A program made the translations under genes and the position numbers. This document shows positions 6,892 through 14,718 of a stretch of 27,232 bases of DNA, one piece after another. Under the pieces are notes generated by a model. That model saw only the letters and a program-made list of their open reading frames with translations, searched no databases and was not told where the DNA came from. The number at the start of each line of letters is the position of its first letter. Within the stretch, counting starts at the first letter, position 1. The stretch is taken from positions 1-27,232 of the forward strand of contig CAYQTL010000071.1 of assembly GCA_964420405.1 (NCBI GenBank). The letters are read 5' to 3'. This DNA is from CAYQTL01 sp964420405. Its GTDB lineage: Bacteria > Acidobacteriota > Thermoanaerobaculia > Thermoanaerobaculales > Sulfomarinibacteraceae.

Positions 6892-7898
6892 CGCACGCGG
6901 CCGGTGGCGCGGCGGACGCCGCCGCGGAAGGTGACGGGGATCTCGCGGCTCTCGTCGAGGCCGGCGCCCGTCACCTCGAGCCGGAACGAGCCGTCGAGCG
7001 CCCGCGCTCCACCGTGACCCTGCGCGACGCCCACACGCAGCACCTGCGTGCCCGCGCCCGACTCCGGCGCCACCCGCAGCCACACCGGAGCGGCGGCGAC
7101 CGACCACGCGGCCGACGGCGGCGCCCCGACCTCGAGCTCCGCGACCGGCGCCAGGGACGTGAGCCCGATCGCATCCGGGGCCACCAGCAGCGCCGGCGGC
7201 CCCGCCTCGGCGGCCTGGAGGGTGTCGTAGCGATGGGCGCCGGCCAGGTAGTGGTCCATCACCACCGCCACGTGGACCCGGCTCCAGTCGTCGACCGTCT
7301 GGGCCGACACGTCGAGCGACACCTCGGCGGCCTCGCCGGGTGCCAGCGGCGTCGCCAGCGGCGCGCTGCCGAGCCCCCGCACCCATGTCCGCCCGACACC
7401 TTCCGTCGACTCCTCCCACACGATCGCCCACACCGTCCCCTCGTCGCCGGGACCGATCGTCGCCGTCGACCGGTTCACGACCCGCGCGTCCACCCGGGCG
7501 GTGAACACGTCCCGCCACCACCAGGCGGCGACCTCCGCCTGCGGCGGCCGCGCCAGCTCGTCCAGCAGCATCGTCCGGTACTGGGGCTCGTAGTCCAGCG
7601 AGCCCCAGCAGGTGCGGTACCCGCTGCCGACCATCACCATGGGCAGCACGTTTGCCTGCGGGTCGGCGGTGGTGAACCGCTGGAACCGCCCGTGGCGAAA
7701 CAGGTCCACGTGGTACTCGAGCAGCAGCGCCCGCCCGTCCATCTCCTGCTGCAGCATGGTCATGGCGGGCCCCGCGGCGGCGCAGTACGCCCCCGACGGC
7801 CGGCCGAAGAACTCCAGCACGGCGAGCCGGTCCTCGGCCGTCGCCATCCCCGCAGCCGCCACCAGGCCGCACAGCATCACGGCAGCGCGTCGACTCAT
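6888..7898 (-). CDS. secreted thioredoxin-fold protein with one active-site cysteine
   Basis: The product has 336 residues. A signal peptide (about 1-21, ending ATAE) is followed by a thioredoxin-like start, LAVLEFFGRPSGAYCAAAGP, where the usual CxxC is reduced to GAYC (Gly36, Cys39). The middle part contains VDLFRHGRFQRFTTADPQANVLPMVMV, which fits the cis-proline side of the fold. The rest (about 140-336) is beta-rich, with a probable BACON/Ig-like segment ending WLRVAPESGAGTQVLRVGV. The ATG overlaps the DsbA-like stop by 4 nt (ATGA), so it is the last gene of a five-gene cluster. With only one cysteine, simple disulfide exchange is unlikely; a structural or mixed-disulfide role is possible. 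Its stop codon lies inside a REP-like repeat. Confidence 0.8.
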   Translation of the reverse strand: MSRRAAVMLCGLVAAAGMATAEDRLAVLEFFGRPSGAYCAAAGPAMTMLQQEMDGRALLLEYHVDLFRHGRFQRFTTADPQANVLPMVMVGSGYRTCWGSLDYEPQYRTMLLDELARPPQAEVAAWWWRDVFTARVDARVVNRSTATIGPGDEGTVWAIVWEESTEGVGRTWVRGLGSAPLATPLAPGEAAEVSLDVSAQTVDDWSRVHVAVVMDHYLAGAHRYDTLQAAEAGPPALLVAPDAIGLTSLAPVAELEVGAPPSAAWSVAAAPVWLRVAPESGAGTQVLRVGVAQGHGGARALDGSFRLEVTGAGLDESREIPVTFRGGVRRATGRVR

Positions 7899-8782
7899 GG
7901 CGTCACCCACCTCTCTCCCCGCACCCTCGCCGCCTGCTCCTGGATCGCGTCGACCAGCTCGTCGAGCTCCGGCTCGCCGACCCAGCGGCGGCCGTCGAGG
8001 AACAGGGTCGGCGTCTCCTCGACGCCGTTGGCGAGGCCTTCCTTCTTGATCTCCACCAGCACCTCGCGGGTCCCGGGGAGGGCCACCCGGGCCTCGAACG
8101 CCACCCGGTCCAGCCCGGCGGCCTCCGCCCACTGCGGCAGCACCTCCGGCGAGAACCGGTCGAAGCTCCGGTACGCCTCGAGCAGGTAGGGCCAGAACAG
8201 CCCCAGGTCGGCCGCCGCCGTGAGCGCCAGACCTCCCTCGAGCGAGCCCTCGTGGCCGCGGATCGGGAAGGTCCGGAACACGAGCCGCGCGTCCCCCTCC
8301 AGCCGACCCTCGACGACCTCCTCGTACAGCGCCGGAACCAGGCGGCTGCAGTACGGGCACCGGGCGCAGGCGTACACCACGACCGTCACCGGCGCGTCGT
8401 CGCGGCCCACCGCCGGGGCGCCGTCGAGGTCGAGCTCCGCCGGCGCACCGGCGCCGAGCATGCTCCTGGCCCGCCGCGACAGGGCGCGGCGGATCCGCGC
8501 CTCGTCCTGACCGGCCGCCACCCGCCGGCAGACGTTGTCGGCCAGCCGCACCGCGAGGGCGCATGCCGGCCGCCTCTCGAGACAGGCGGCGATGGTGTCG
8601 TCGCAGCAGTCGTACAGGTACTCGGTGGCCAGCAGCCGCTGTGCGAGCTCGCGCTCGCCGCCTTCGAGACCGTCGCACGCCGGCGTCTGCGCCCGGGCCG
8701 GCGCCGCGAGCAGCACCGTCGCGAGACCGATCGCCACCACCACGCGGCGACCGACCGGCGTCGTTCCGCTCCAGGTCCTCAT
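7895..8782 (-). CDS. DsbA-like thiol:disulfide oxidoreductase with Cys-rich N-terminal region
   Basis: A 295-residue exported protein. After the signal peptide (about 12-31, ending ARAQ) comes a helical region rich in cysteine (Cys36, 59, 60, 67, 74, 85). From about 125 onwards it is a DsbA/thioredoxin_4 domain: VTVVVYACARCPYCSRLVP places the active site CPYC at 142-145, and GVEETPTLFLDGRRWVG supplies the cis-proline Pro258. It should catalyse thiol-disulfide exchange in the periplasm. The ATG at 8782 has GGAGG five nt upstream and lies in an ATGA overlap with the MauE-like gene; the 3' end overlaps the next gene by 4 nt. A membrane partner to recycle it may be the MauE-like protein just upstream, but this is inference. 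Confidence 0.9.
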   Translation of the reverse strand: MRTWSGTTPVGRRVVVAIGLATVLLAAPARAQTPACDGLEGGERELAQRLLATEYLYDCCDDTIAACLERRPACALAVRLADNVCRRVAAGQDEARIRRALSRRARSMLGAGAPAELDLDGAPAVGRDDAPVTVVVYACARCPYCSRLVPALYEEVVEGRLEGDARLVFRTFPIRGHEGSLEGGLALTAAADLGLFWPYLLEAYRSFDRFSPEVLPQWAEAAGLDRVAFEARVALPGTREVLVEIKKEGLANGVEETPTLFLDGRRWVGEPELDELVDAIQEQAARVRGERWVTP

Positions 8783-9246
8783 CCACCCCTCCTCGAGAGC
8801 CACCCGTCGGCGCCGGCGAGGCCCCGGTCGGCGAGCGCCACGAACCCCGCCATCCCCAACCAGACCAGGTCCCGCACCACCGTCCACCGCGAGATCGGGT
8901 TCTCCTGCGCGCCCTCCGACGCGAAGCAGCCGCACGACATGTCGAGACCGTTCGCCAGCGCGATCACCAGCGCCGCCAGGAACACCGCCATCATCGCCGC
9001 CACCAGCAGCGAGGCGGCCCGCACCCGCCAGCCGGCGAGGAGCATCGCGCCGGTCGCCAGCTCGAGCCACGGCAGCACCAACGCCGTCAGGTTGACCGTC
9101 GCCAGCGGCAGGATGTCATAGGTCGCCACGTCGAGGGCGAACGCGCCGGGCGCCGCGATCTTGTGCAGCGACGCGCCGACGAACAGCACCCCCAGGTACC
9201 ACCGGACCGGCACCGCCGCCCACGCCGCGAGCCGACCGGCGCTCAC
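8779..9246 (-). CDS. MauE/DoxX-like membrane protein
   Basis: This 155-residue protein has four predicted membrane helices (about 8-27, 45-65, 72-95, 118-140). It resembles the MauE/DoxX family: a first helix with RWYLGVLFVGASLHKIAAPGAF, and the conserved cysteine motif MSCGCF after helix 3 followed by NPISRWTVVRDL. MauE is needed for disulfide formation in methylamine dehydrogenase and is related to membrane redox proteins that renew DsbA-like partners. The CGC pair here supports a redox role. GTG at 9246 starts inside a GTGA overlap with the rhodanese-like gene. No methylamine dehydrogenase genes are in the window, so the mau name is not used. Confidence 0.85.
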   Translation of the reverse strand: MSAGRLAAWAAVPVRWYLGVLFVGASLHKIAAPGAFALDVATYDILPLATVNLTALVLPWLELATGAMLLAGWRVRAASLLVAAMMAVFLAALVIALANGLDMSCGCFASEGAQENPISRWTVVRDLVWLGMAGFVALADRGLAGADGWLSRRGG

Positions 9247-9755
9247 GGCGCCTCCTCCACGCCCAGCAGGGCGGGCGCACCGCCGGCGACCGCGCACACG
9301 CTGCCGATGCCGCGACCCGAGATCTCGCGGCCGAGGTGCTCGCCGCTGTCGGGCCGGCCGCCGTCGCCGTACACCACCACCCGGGTCGCGCGGCTCGCCG
9401 CGATCCGCCGCGCCAGCGCCTCGAGCCCGGCCTCGGGCAGGGGCTCGAGCCAGTCGTAGGGGACGTGCACCGCCCCCTCGAGGTGGCCCTCGCGGTAGGC
9501 CTCCGCCGACCGCGCGTCGACCAGGAAGGTCCGCGGCGAGCGGATCGCAGGATCGTCGGGAGCCAGCATGGTGACCGGTCCGCCGGGCTCGGGGCACGGC
9601 ACCATCGTCTCGTACGGCTGCTGCGCCACAAGCGGCAACCCGTCCGGCCGCGCGGCGTTGAACCCCACCGCCGCCGCGACGCTCACCGCCGTCACGACGG
9701 CCGCCTCGGCCACCGCCCGCCCCCATCCCGCCGGCGCGGCGTCACGGCAGCGCAC
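9243..9755 (-). CDS. membrane-anchored rhodanese-like protein lacking the catalytic cysteine
   Basis: A 170-residue protein with an N-terminal membrane helix (about 15-35, EAAVVTAVSVAAAVGF) and a rhodanese domain after about residue 70 (TFLVDARSAEAYREGHLEGAVHVPYDWL). The active-site loop reads VVVYGDGGRPDSGEHLG; rhodaneses normally have Cys where Gly follows VVVY, so sulfur transfer is unlikely. A lone Cys occurs later, in GSVCAVAGG. I chose GTG at 9755, which overlaps the TPR gene by 14 nt; an in-frame GTG nearer the membrane helix (VAEAAVV) is an alternative. The domain probably faces the periplasm next to the DsbA-like and MauE-like proteins. It could be a structural or regulatory partner. 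Confidence 0.8.
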   Translation of the reverse strand: MRCRDAAPAGWGRAVAEAAVVTAVSVAAAVGFNAARPDGLPLVAQQPYETMVPCPEPGGPVTMLAPDDPAIRSPRTFLVDARSAEAYREGHLEGAVHVPYDWLEPLPEAGLEALARRIAASRATRVVVYGDGGRPDSGEHLGREISGRGIGSVCAVAGGAPALLGVEEAP

Positions 9756-11292
9756 AGGTCGAGCTCCGTCGCAGCTCCTCGTCCCGCCGCAGCAGGTCCA
9801 GCAGCCGCTCCCGCTCGAGGCCCTCGTCGGCCTCCAGGCCCCAGTCCAGCGGCACGTGGTCGTCGTCGGGCACCGCACGGCGCAGGCCCGGCACGGCCTC
9901 GAACCGCCACCTCACGCGCACCGTGACCCGCGACTCCTCGTAGCCGAAGTCGAAGCCCGGGGCGTCGTCGGCGGTGGAGTCCCGCCGGGCCAGCCGCCAC
10001 TCGAGCCCCGGCTCGAGCCCGCGCCACGGACCGAGCCAGAGGCCCAACGTCACCTTCCCGAGCAGGTCGCGCCGCCGCTTCTCGGTCCCGAACACCAGCC
10101 GCCCCTCGTCACCTCCCGAGCGGGGGTAGTCGTCGAAAGACACCGCCGCCGCCACCCGCAGCTCGAGCCGGCGACCCAGGCCCTTCCGCATCGCGGCGGC
10201 CACCGACGCACCGCGCAGGTCGTACGCCGGCGAGGTGGCGTCGGAGACGCGCACCGTGGCGCCGACCACCACCGGCGGGCCGCCGAACGGACGCCACGGC
10301 CCGCCGGCGGCGAGGTCGGCCTCCCACCGGGTACGCCGGTCGTCGCGGTAGGTCCGCCGGCCGCCGCCCGCCAGCACCAGCAGCCCGCGGCGCGACTCCA
10401 GCTCGATCTCCAGCCGGTGCGCCTCGGCGAAGAGGGACGGCCGCTGGTCGAGCCACAGCCCCTCGGCGCGGTATCCGACCAGTCCCCGCCAGCCGCCCCG
10501 CGCCCGCTGCACGCCCGCCCGCACCCCCGCCTCGAGGCTGCTCAGGTCCCGGTACTCGGCCTCCTCGATCCCGCTGCCGCGCAGATCGACCTCGACCGCC
10601 GGCAGGAGCCGTCCTCCCCCCACCGGGGTCCAGCGCACGGACCCCTCCAGCTCGGCCAGCGCACTGGCCGCCCCGCTCGTTCCGGGGTCGGTCGGCGACC
10701 CCGCGAGAGCGTCGGAGGTGTGGCCGAGCGCCACCTCGAGAGAGCCTCCCACCGGCGGGCTCCACCACGGGTCGGCCCGCCGCCGCAGCCCGATCCACGG
10801 CCGCCGGTCCTCCGGCCACAGGGCGCCGGCCTCCCGCGCCCGCTCGAGGGCGGCGAGGAGGTCGCCCGGACGCTCCTCGAGGCTCGCCCGGTAGCCCTCC
10901 AGCAGCCACCAGCGGGCCGCCTCCGGGCCGCCGTCGGGGCGCAGCTCCACCTCCAGGTCGTCGCCCACCAGCCCCGGGTCCGCCTGCCGCAGGTGGACCG
11001 CGGCGAGCCAGGCCCGCAGCTGCGGGTCGTCGGGCCATCGCTCCTGCGCGGCGCGCAGCACCCGCTCGGCCCAGAACAGGTTGTCCTCCAGCAGGTAGGC
11101 CCGCGCCAGCAGCAGCCGCAGCTCCCGCGCGTCGGGGTACCGCTCCACCGCCGGCCGGAGCGACCCGATGGCGGCCCGGGCGTCGCCGGAACGCAGGAGA
11201 GACTCGGCACCGAGCCGCTCGCACGAGGGATCGCAGGCGGGCGGCGGCGAGGCCGACGAGAGGGCGGCCGCGAGGAGAAGTGCCGGGACCAT
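9742..11292 (-). CDS. exported TPR and outer-membrane beta-barrel-like protein
   Basis: The product has 516 residues. It begins with a short signal peptide (MVPALLLAAALSSAS), then TPR-like helical repeats (about 25-110: GDARAAIGSLRPAVERYPDARELRLLLARAYLLEDNLFWAERVL). The second half (about 190-460) consists of alternating beta strands with aromatic girdles (LEVALGHTSDALAG, GWRGLVGYRAEGLWLDQ, RLELRVAAAVSFDDYPRSG) like an outer-membrane barrel of the YaiO/DUF560 style. It ends with a charged helix rather than a terminal Phe, so barrel assembly is uncertain. It heads the five-gene redox cluster, overlapping the next gene by 14 nt. The start at ATG 11292 is the only one that gives a signal peptide. 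Confidence 0.78.
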   Translation of the reverse strand: MVPALLLAAALSSASPPPACDPSCERLGAESLLRSGDARAAIGSLRPAVERYPDARELRLLLARAYLLEDNLFWAERVLRAAQERWPDDPQLRAWLAAVHLRQADPGLVGDDLEVELRPDGGPEAARWWLLEGYRASLEERPGDLLAALERAREAGALWPEDRRPWIGLRRRADPWWSPPVGGSLEVALGHTSDALAGSPTDPGTSGAASALAELEGSVRWTPVGGGRLLPAVEVDLRGSGIEEAEYRDLSSLEAGVRAGVQRARGGWRGLVGYRAEGLWLDQRPSLFAEAHRLEIELESRRGLLVLAGGGRRTYRDDRRTRWEADLAAGGPWRPFGGPPVVVGATVRVSDATSPAYDLRGASVAAAMRKGLGRRLELRVAAAVSFDDYPRSGGDEGRLVFGTEKRRRDLLGKVTLGLWLGPWRGLEPGLEWRLARRDSTADDAPGFDFGYEESRVTVRVRWRFEAVPGLRRAVPDDDHVPLDWGLEADEGLERERLLDLLRRDEELRRSSTCALP

Positions 11293-11346
11293 GGGTCGGT
11301 CGCGCAGCCCGCCCACATCATCGCACATCCTCGCCGCACCGCGGCA

Positions 11347-11399
11347 CCCGATCCCCCGTCCCGTCCGGTCCCGATCCCGTTCCCGTTCCCGATCCCGAC
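11347..11399. repeat. degenerate CCCGAT/CCCGTT array upstream of the TPR gene
   Basis: The run GATCCCCCGTCCCGTCC...CCCGATCCCG is built of C-runs every six bases. It starts 55 bp upstream of the ATG at 11292; the G-rich strand is the coding strand. A short CGCGGAGAG-type direct repeat (11400-11428) follows on its far side. Confidence 0.8.
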
Positions 11400-11498
11400 G
11401 TCCGCGGCTCTCCGCGCTCTCCGCGGTGCATCGTCCGAACAGGAGCACGCCGTGTGCCGGGAGGTCCCGGCGACGTGGAGCGGGTCAGCGGAGCCGGA

Positions 11499-13445
11499 TC
11501 ACGGCCGGCGGGCGCCGCCGCGGGGGGCGGCCGGCTCGAGGTGGTGGCGGAAGAACGCCTCGATGTCCGTCCACATCTCGCCGCTGATCAGGTGCGGCAC
11601 CCCGGGGTACAGCCGGAAGGTCGCGTTGCAGCCGGCCTCCCGGTAGATCCGCTCGGCGTGGGGCCAACGCTCCACCGGGGTGTCTCCGAACAGCCGCTCG
11701 ACCTGCTCGGCCTGGCCGGGGTCGTAGCTGTCGCCGAACGGCACCGAGTCGTTGGTGTCCGCGTCGCCCATGTAGAGGAGCATCGGCGCCGAGCAGCCCG
11801 CGTAGACGGGCGGTCCGGTCAGCAGCTCCACGTCCGCCACCCCGACGTTGTAGGGCAGCACCTCGCCGGCCCACGCGGCGACCGGCGCCAGCGGCCAGCC
11901 GCCCGGCGATCCCGCCGCCGCGGCACGGATCCGGTCGGGGTGCAGGATCGCGAACCGGTTGGTGAACTGCCCCGACGCCGAGAACCCCATCATCAGAACC
12001 CTGCGCTCGACGTACACACCCTCCGCCAGCAGCCGGTCGCGGGCGTCGTCGATCATCTCGATCAGCTGCAGGTCGACCCGCTCGAGACCGGGCGCCCGGG
12101 TCAGCAGCGAGTCGCGGTCCAGCGCGTGGGTGTAGATCCACCACCGGCTGCGCGGCCGCGGAAAGGTCGGCACCAGCAGCGGCGTGCCCAGGTCCGAGGC
12201 GAACGACGAACGCCACCGCAGCAGATCCACGGCGGAGGCGTCGTGCCGGCCCTGCCAGTCGCTCGTCGTGCCCGTGTTGTTGGGCTCCACCAGCAGCGTG
12301 GTGCCGGAGGTGAGGTCGTCCGGCACCCACAGGTAGTACGGCCACGCGAAGTCGCGGGCCGAGTCCCCGGGCAGCACCTTCAGGACCCGGTACCCGACCG
12401 GCGCGTCCTCCACCCGGAACGACACCGCCGTCTCCGGCAGCGGGTTGCCGAAGGCGTCCCCGAACCCGGCCGCGCCGTCGGGGTTCAGGACGAGCTCGAC
12501 GGTCGATCCGGCCTCGAGCGGACGGCCGGCGTCGGTGCGCGAGAACCGGTAGACGGTGTCGCCGTCCCAGAAGCCCGACGCCCCGTCCACCTGCCAGGGG
12601 CCTGCCGCCGAGACCACGTTCGCACCGGGACCCATCGGCGTGCTGAACGTCACCGACACCCAGTCGGTGTACCGGCTCACCTCCGTCGCACCGTGCAGCG
12701 GGTCCAGCGTCACCACCATCGGAGGATCGTCGGGCGAGGCCGGCGCGGTCGTGAACACGAGGAGGTGGGCGCCGAGCGGCCGCCCGGAGTCATCCCGGAA
12801 ACCGGGCCCGGTGCGATTGAGCCACACGGAGTACGCCGTCGCGGGGACCAGGAGGCCACCGGCGGGTGACAGTCCGATCTCCGCCCGGCGCCGGTCCGCC
12901 GACCACGTGACGCCCAGGCTCACGGCGGTCGGAGACGTGACGGCGACGCCCCAGTCCGGCGCCATCGGCTGGCTGAAGTCCACCACGATCCGGTCCAGGC
13001 CGGTGTCGACGCCGTCGGCGCCGTTCGCGGGAACGGTGGCCGTCACCGCCGGCGCCCCGTCGACCAACCCCCCGACGGTGAACGCGAACCCGTACGCCGC
13101 CAGCGCCTCGCCCTGCCGGTCCCCCATCCCCTGAGTCGGCGGGGGGTTGAGCATCAGCCAGGCGACATGCCCGGCGGGCCAGTCGGGGGCGTCGACCCGC
13201 CGGGTGAGGATCAGCCGCCGGTAGTCCGGCGACCACGACTGGTCGAACGGGTTCCAGTCACCGACCATGCTGCGGTTGCCGTTCATCGGCTCGGAGAAGG
13301 TGATCACGATCTCGGCCAGGTCCGGCGCGACGCCGGTGTCGCCGTTGGCCGGCGAGGTCGAGACCACCGCCGGCGGCTCGGCGACCGCCACCACCGCACA
13401 GCCCAGCACGAGCACGACCGCACCCGCGACCGCCCGTCGGGACAT
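11499..13445 (-). CDS. secreted esterase-like alpha/beta hydrolase with three SbsA-like Ig domains
   Basis: A 648-residue exported protein. The signal peptide covers about 1-22. Three Big_5 (SbsA Ig-like) domains follow: PAVVSTSPANGDTGVAPDLA with ITFSEPMN (about 25-130), PAVTATVPANGADGVDTGLD with VDFSQPM (about 140-245) and MVVTLDPLHGATEVSRYTDW with VTFSTPM (about 255-360). The C-terminal half is a PHB-depolymerase or esterase-like hydrolase: nucleophile Ser489 in MGFSASG, acid in MGDADTND (Asp561 or Asp563) and His618 in GVPHLIS. It probably acts on an extracellular ester substrate, with the Ig domains serving as spacers or in binding. The ATG at 13445 has GGAGG at proper spacing. It is transcribed as a single gene. 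Confidence 0.87.
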   Translation of the reverse strand: MSRRAVAGAVVLVLGCAVVAVAEPPAVVSTSPANGDTGVAPDLAEIVITFSEPMNGNRSMVGDWNPFDQSWSPDYRRLILTRRVDAPDWPAGHVAWLMLNPPPTQGMGDRQGEALAAYGFAFTVGGLVDGAPAVTATVPANGADGVDTGLDRIVVDFSQPMAPDWGVAVTSPTAVSLGVTWSADRRRAEIGLSPAGGLLVPATAYSVWLNRTGPGFRDDSGRPLGAHLLVFTTAPASPDDPPMVVTLDPLHGATEVSRYTDWVSVTFSTPMGPGANVVSAAGPWQVDGASGFWDGDTVYRFSRTDAGRPLEAGSTVELVLNPDGAAGFGDAFGNPLPETAVSFRVEDAPVGYRVLKVLPGDSARDFAWPYYLWVPDDLTSGTTLLVEPNNTGTTSDWQGRHDASAVDLLRWRSSFASDLGTPLLVPTFPRPRSRWWIYTHALDRDSLLTRAPGLERVDLQLIEMIDDARDRLLAEGVYVERRVLMMGFSASGQFTNRFAILHPDRIRAAAAGSPGGWPLAPVAAWAGEVLPYNVGVADVELLTGPPVYAGCSAPMLLYMGDADTNDSVPFGDSYDPGQAEQVERLFGDTPVERWPHAERIYREAGCNATFRLYPGVPHLISGEMWTDIEAFFRHHLEPAAPRGGARRP

Positions 13446-13619
13446 CGTCCGCCTCCAGTCGTTTCTCAAGACATGGGTCCCACGGCGGCGATCGTCAACC
13501 GGTCGGCACGGGTCCCCTTCGCGTGTCCGTGTCCGCGCCCGCACCCGGCACGGAGCCCTCTCCTCTCGCCAGGAGGTTGCACGCCTCAGCTGTACACGGA
13601 GCGGACGGAAAGACCGGCA

Positions 13620-14453
13620 TCAGGAGAGTGCGTGACCGGCTCGCCGGAAGACGTTCTCCGCCTCCGGCCACGTCTCGAGGCCGCCGAGACCGTCGGGAGC
13701 CGACTCGTGGCCGCCGACGACCAGCGCGCCGCCGGGGATGATCGCGTCCACGAGCCGGCGTCCGACCTCGACCTGCAGGCTCTCCCCGAAGTACGTGAAC
13801 ACGAGGTTGCGGCACAGCACGAGGTCGAAGGGCCCGCCCGGGACACCCCCACGAACGTCGTGCCGGACGAGATGGACCGGCGCCCGGAAGCGGTCGGCGA
13901 CCCGCAGCCCGTCGGCGCCGGCCGCTTCGAGGGCCGTCCCGGCGAGGTCGTCCGGCAGCTCGCGGGTCGCCCCGTTCGGATAGACCGCCCGCGTCGCCCG
14001 CCGCAGCAGGTGCAGGTCGAGGTCGGTGGCGAGCACCCGGAGCTCGAGACCGGGGTGCCGGGGCCCGACGCGCTCGAGCCACAGCATGGCGAGCGAGTAC
14101 GGCTCCTCGCCGGACGCGCAGCCGCAGCTCCAGGCGTCGAGCGTGCGTCGCCCGGCGGCCTTCGCACGCTCCGCGAGCACCGGCAGCACCTCCCCGCCCA
14201 ACCCCTCGAACGTTCTGCGATCTCGCCACAGCCGCGAGATCGTCACGCGGCACAGGTGGTCGAGCACCCTCCACTCGTCCGGCTCGCGGGAAAGCCGCCG
14301 CCGATACCCGCCGAGGTCCGCCAGCCCGAGCTCCTCCATGCGCCGCGCGATCCGCTTGCAGACCTGGCTGCGGACCTTGCGGAAGCCCGCCCAGCGCATC
14401 CCCAGCCGCGGCAGCGCCCACTGCAGGAACCTGACACAGTCGTCATCCCGCAC
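13620..14453 (-). CDS. CheR-type protein-glutamate methyltransferase
   Basis: A 277-residue CheR homologue. The N-terminal helical part (about 10-80) has FRKVRSQVCKRIARRMEELG and TISRLWRDRRTFEGL, the latter corresponding to the TxFFRD block of CheR. The catalytic part has LDAWSCGCASGEEPYSLAM (about 105-123; SAM-binding motif I), LRVLATDLDLHLLRRA and FDLVLCRNLVFTYF, matching the family's CRNVxIYF. It should transfer methyl from SAM to glutamates of a chemoreceptor or related protein. No receptor, CheB or CheA lies nearby, and there is no C-terminal TPR. No ATG fits; GTG at 14453 is taken as start because further upstream the frame enters a CCCGAT array. The exact target is unknown. Confidence 0.88.
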   Translation of the reverse strand: MRDDDCVRFLQWALPRLGMRWAGFRKVRSQVCKRIARRMEELGLADLGGYRRRLSREPDEWRVLDHLCRVTISRLWRDRRTFEGLGGEVLPVLAERAKAAGRRTLDAWSCGCASGEEPYSLAMLWLERVGPRHPGLELRVLATDLDLHLLRRATRAVYPNGATRELPDDLAGTALEAAGADGLRVADRFRAPVHLVRHDVRGGVPGGPFDLVLCRNLVFTYFGESLQVEVGRRLVDAIIPGGALVVGGHESAPDGLGGLETWPEAENVFRRAGHALS

Positions 14454-14483
14454 CGCCCCATGGTAGGCCGCACGGTCGCGCCC

Positions 14484-14536
14484 CCCGATCCCGGCCGGGA
14501 CCCGATCCCGCTCCCGATCCCTGTCCCGTTCCCGAC
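14484..14536. repeat. degenerate CCCGAT array upstream of the cheR-like gene
   Basis: CCCGATCCCGG...CCCGATCCCGCTCCCGATCC...CCCGTTCCCG lies 31 bp upstream of the GTG at 14453. An oppositely oriented GGGATC array sits at 14669-14690, so the intergenic region carries an inverted pair. Confidence 0.8.
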
Positions 14537-14668
14537 GGCCGCGGCGCGAGGGACCGCGATCCCACCACACAGGCACGGATCATCGACCGCGGCACCCGAC
14601 GCACCTCCCCCGCCGCCTCGCGGTGTCGTGGTGGTGGTTCCAGGACCTGCTCGCACCGAGCTCCGCCA

Positions 14669-14690
14669 TCGGGATCGGGATCGGGATCGG
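14669..14690. repeat. GGGATC array downstream of the META lipoprotein gene
   Basis: Three GGGATC units starting at 14671 lie 29-50 bp beyond the lipoprotein stop (14719), in the opposite orientation to the array at 14484-14536. Confidence 0.8.
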
Positions 14691-14718
14691 AGGCTGGGAC
14701 GGCCAGGTCGAGGTGTCG

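Noticed and set aside
8779..9246. Naming the MauE-like gene mauE and proposing methylamine metabolism
   Set aside because: No methylamine dehydrogenase subunit or other mau gene is present; only the membrane redox family can be supported.
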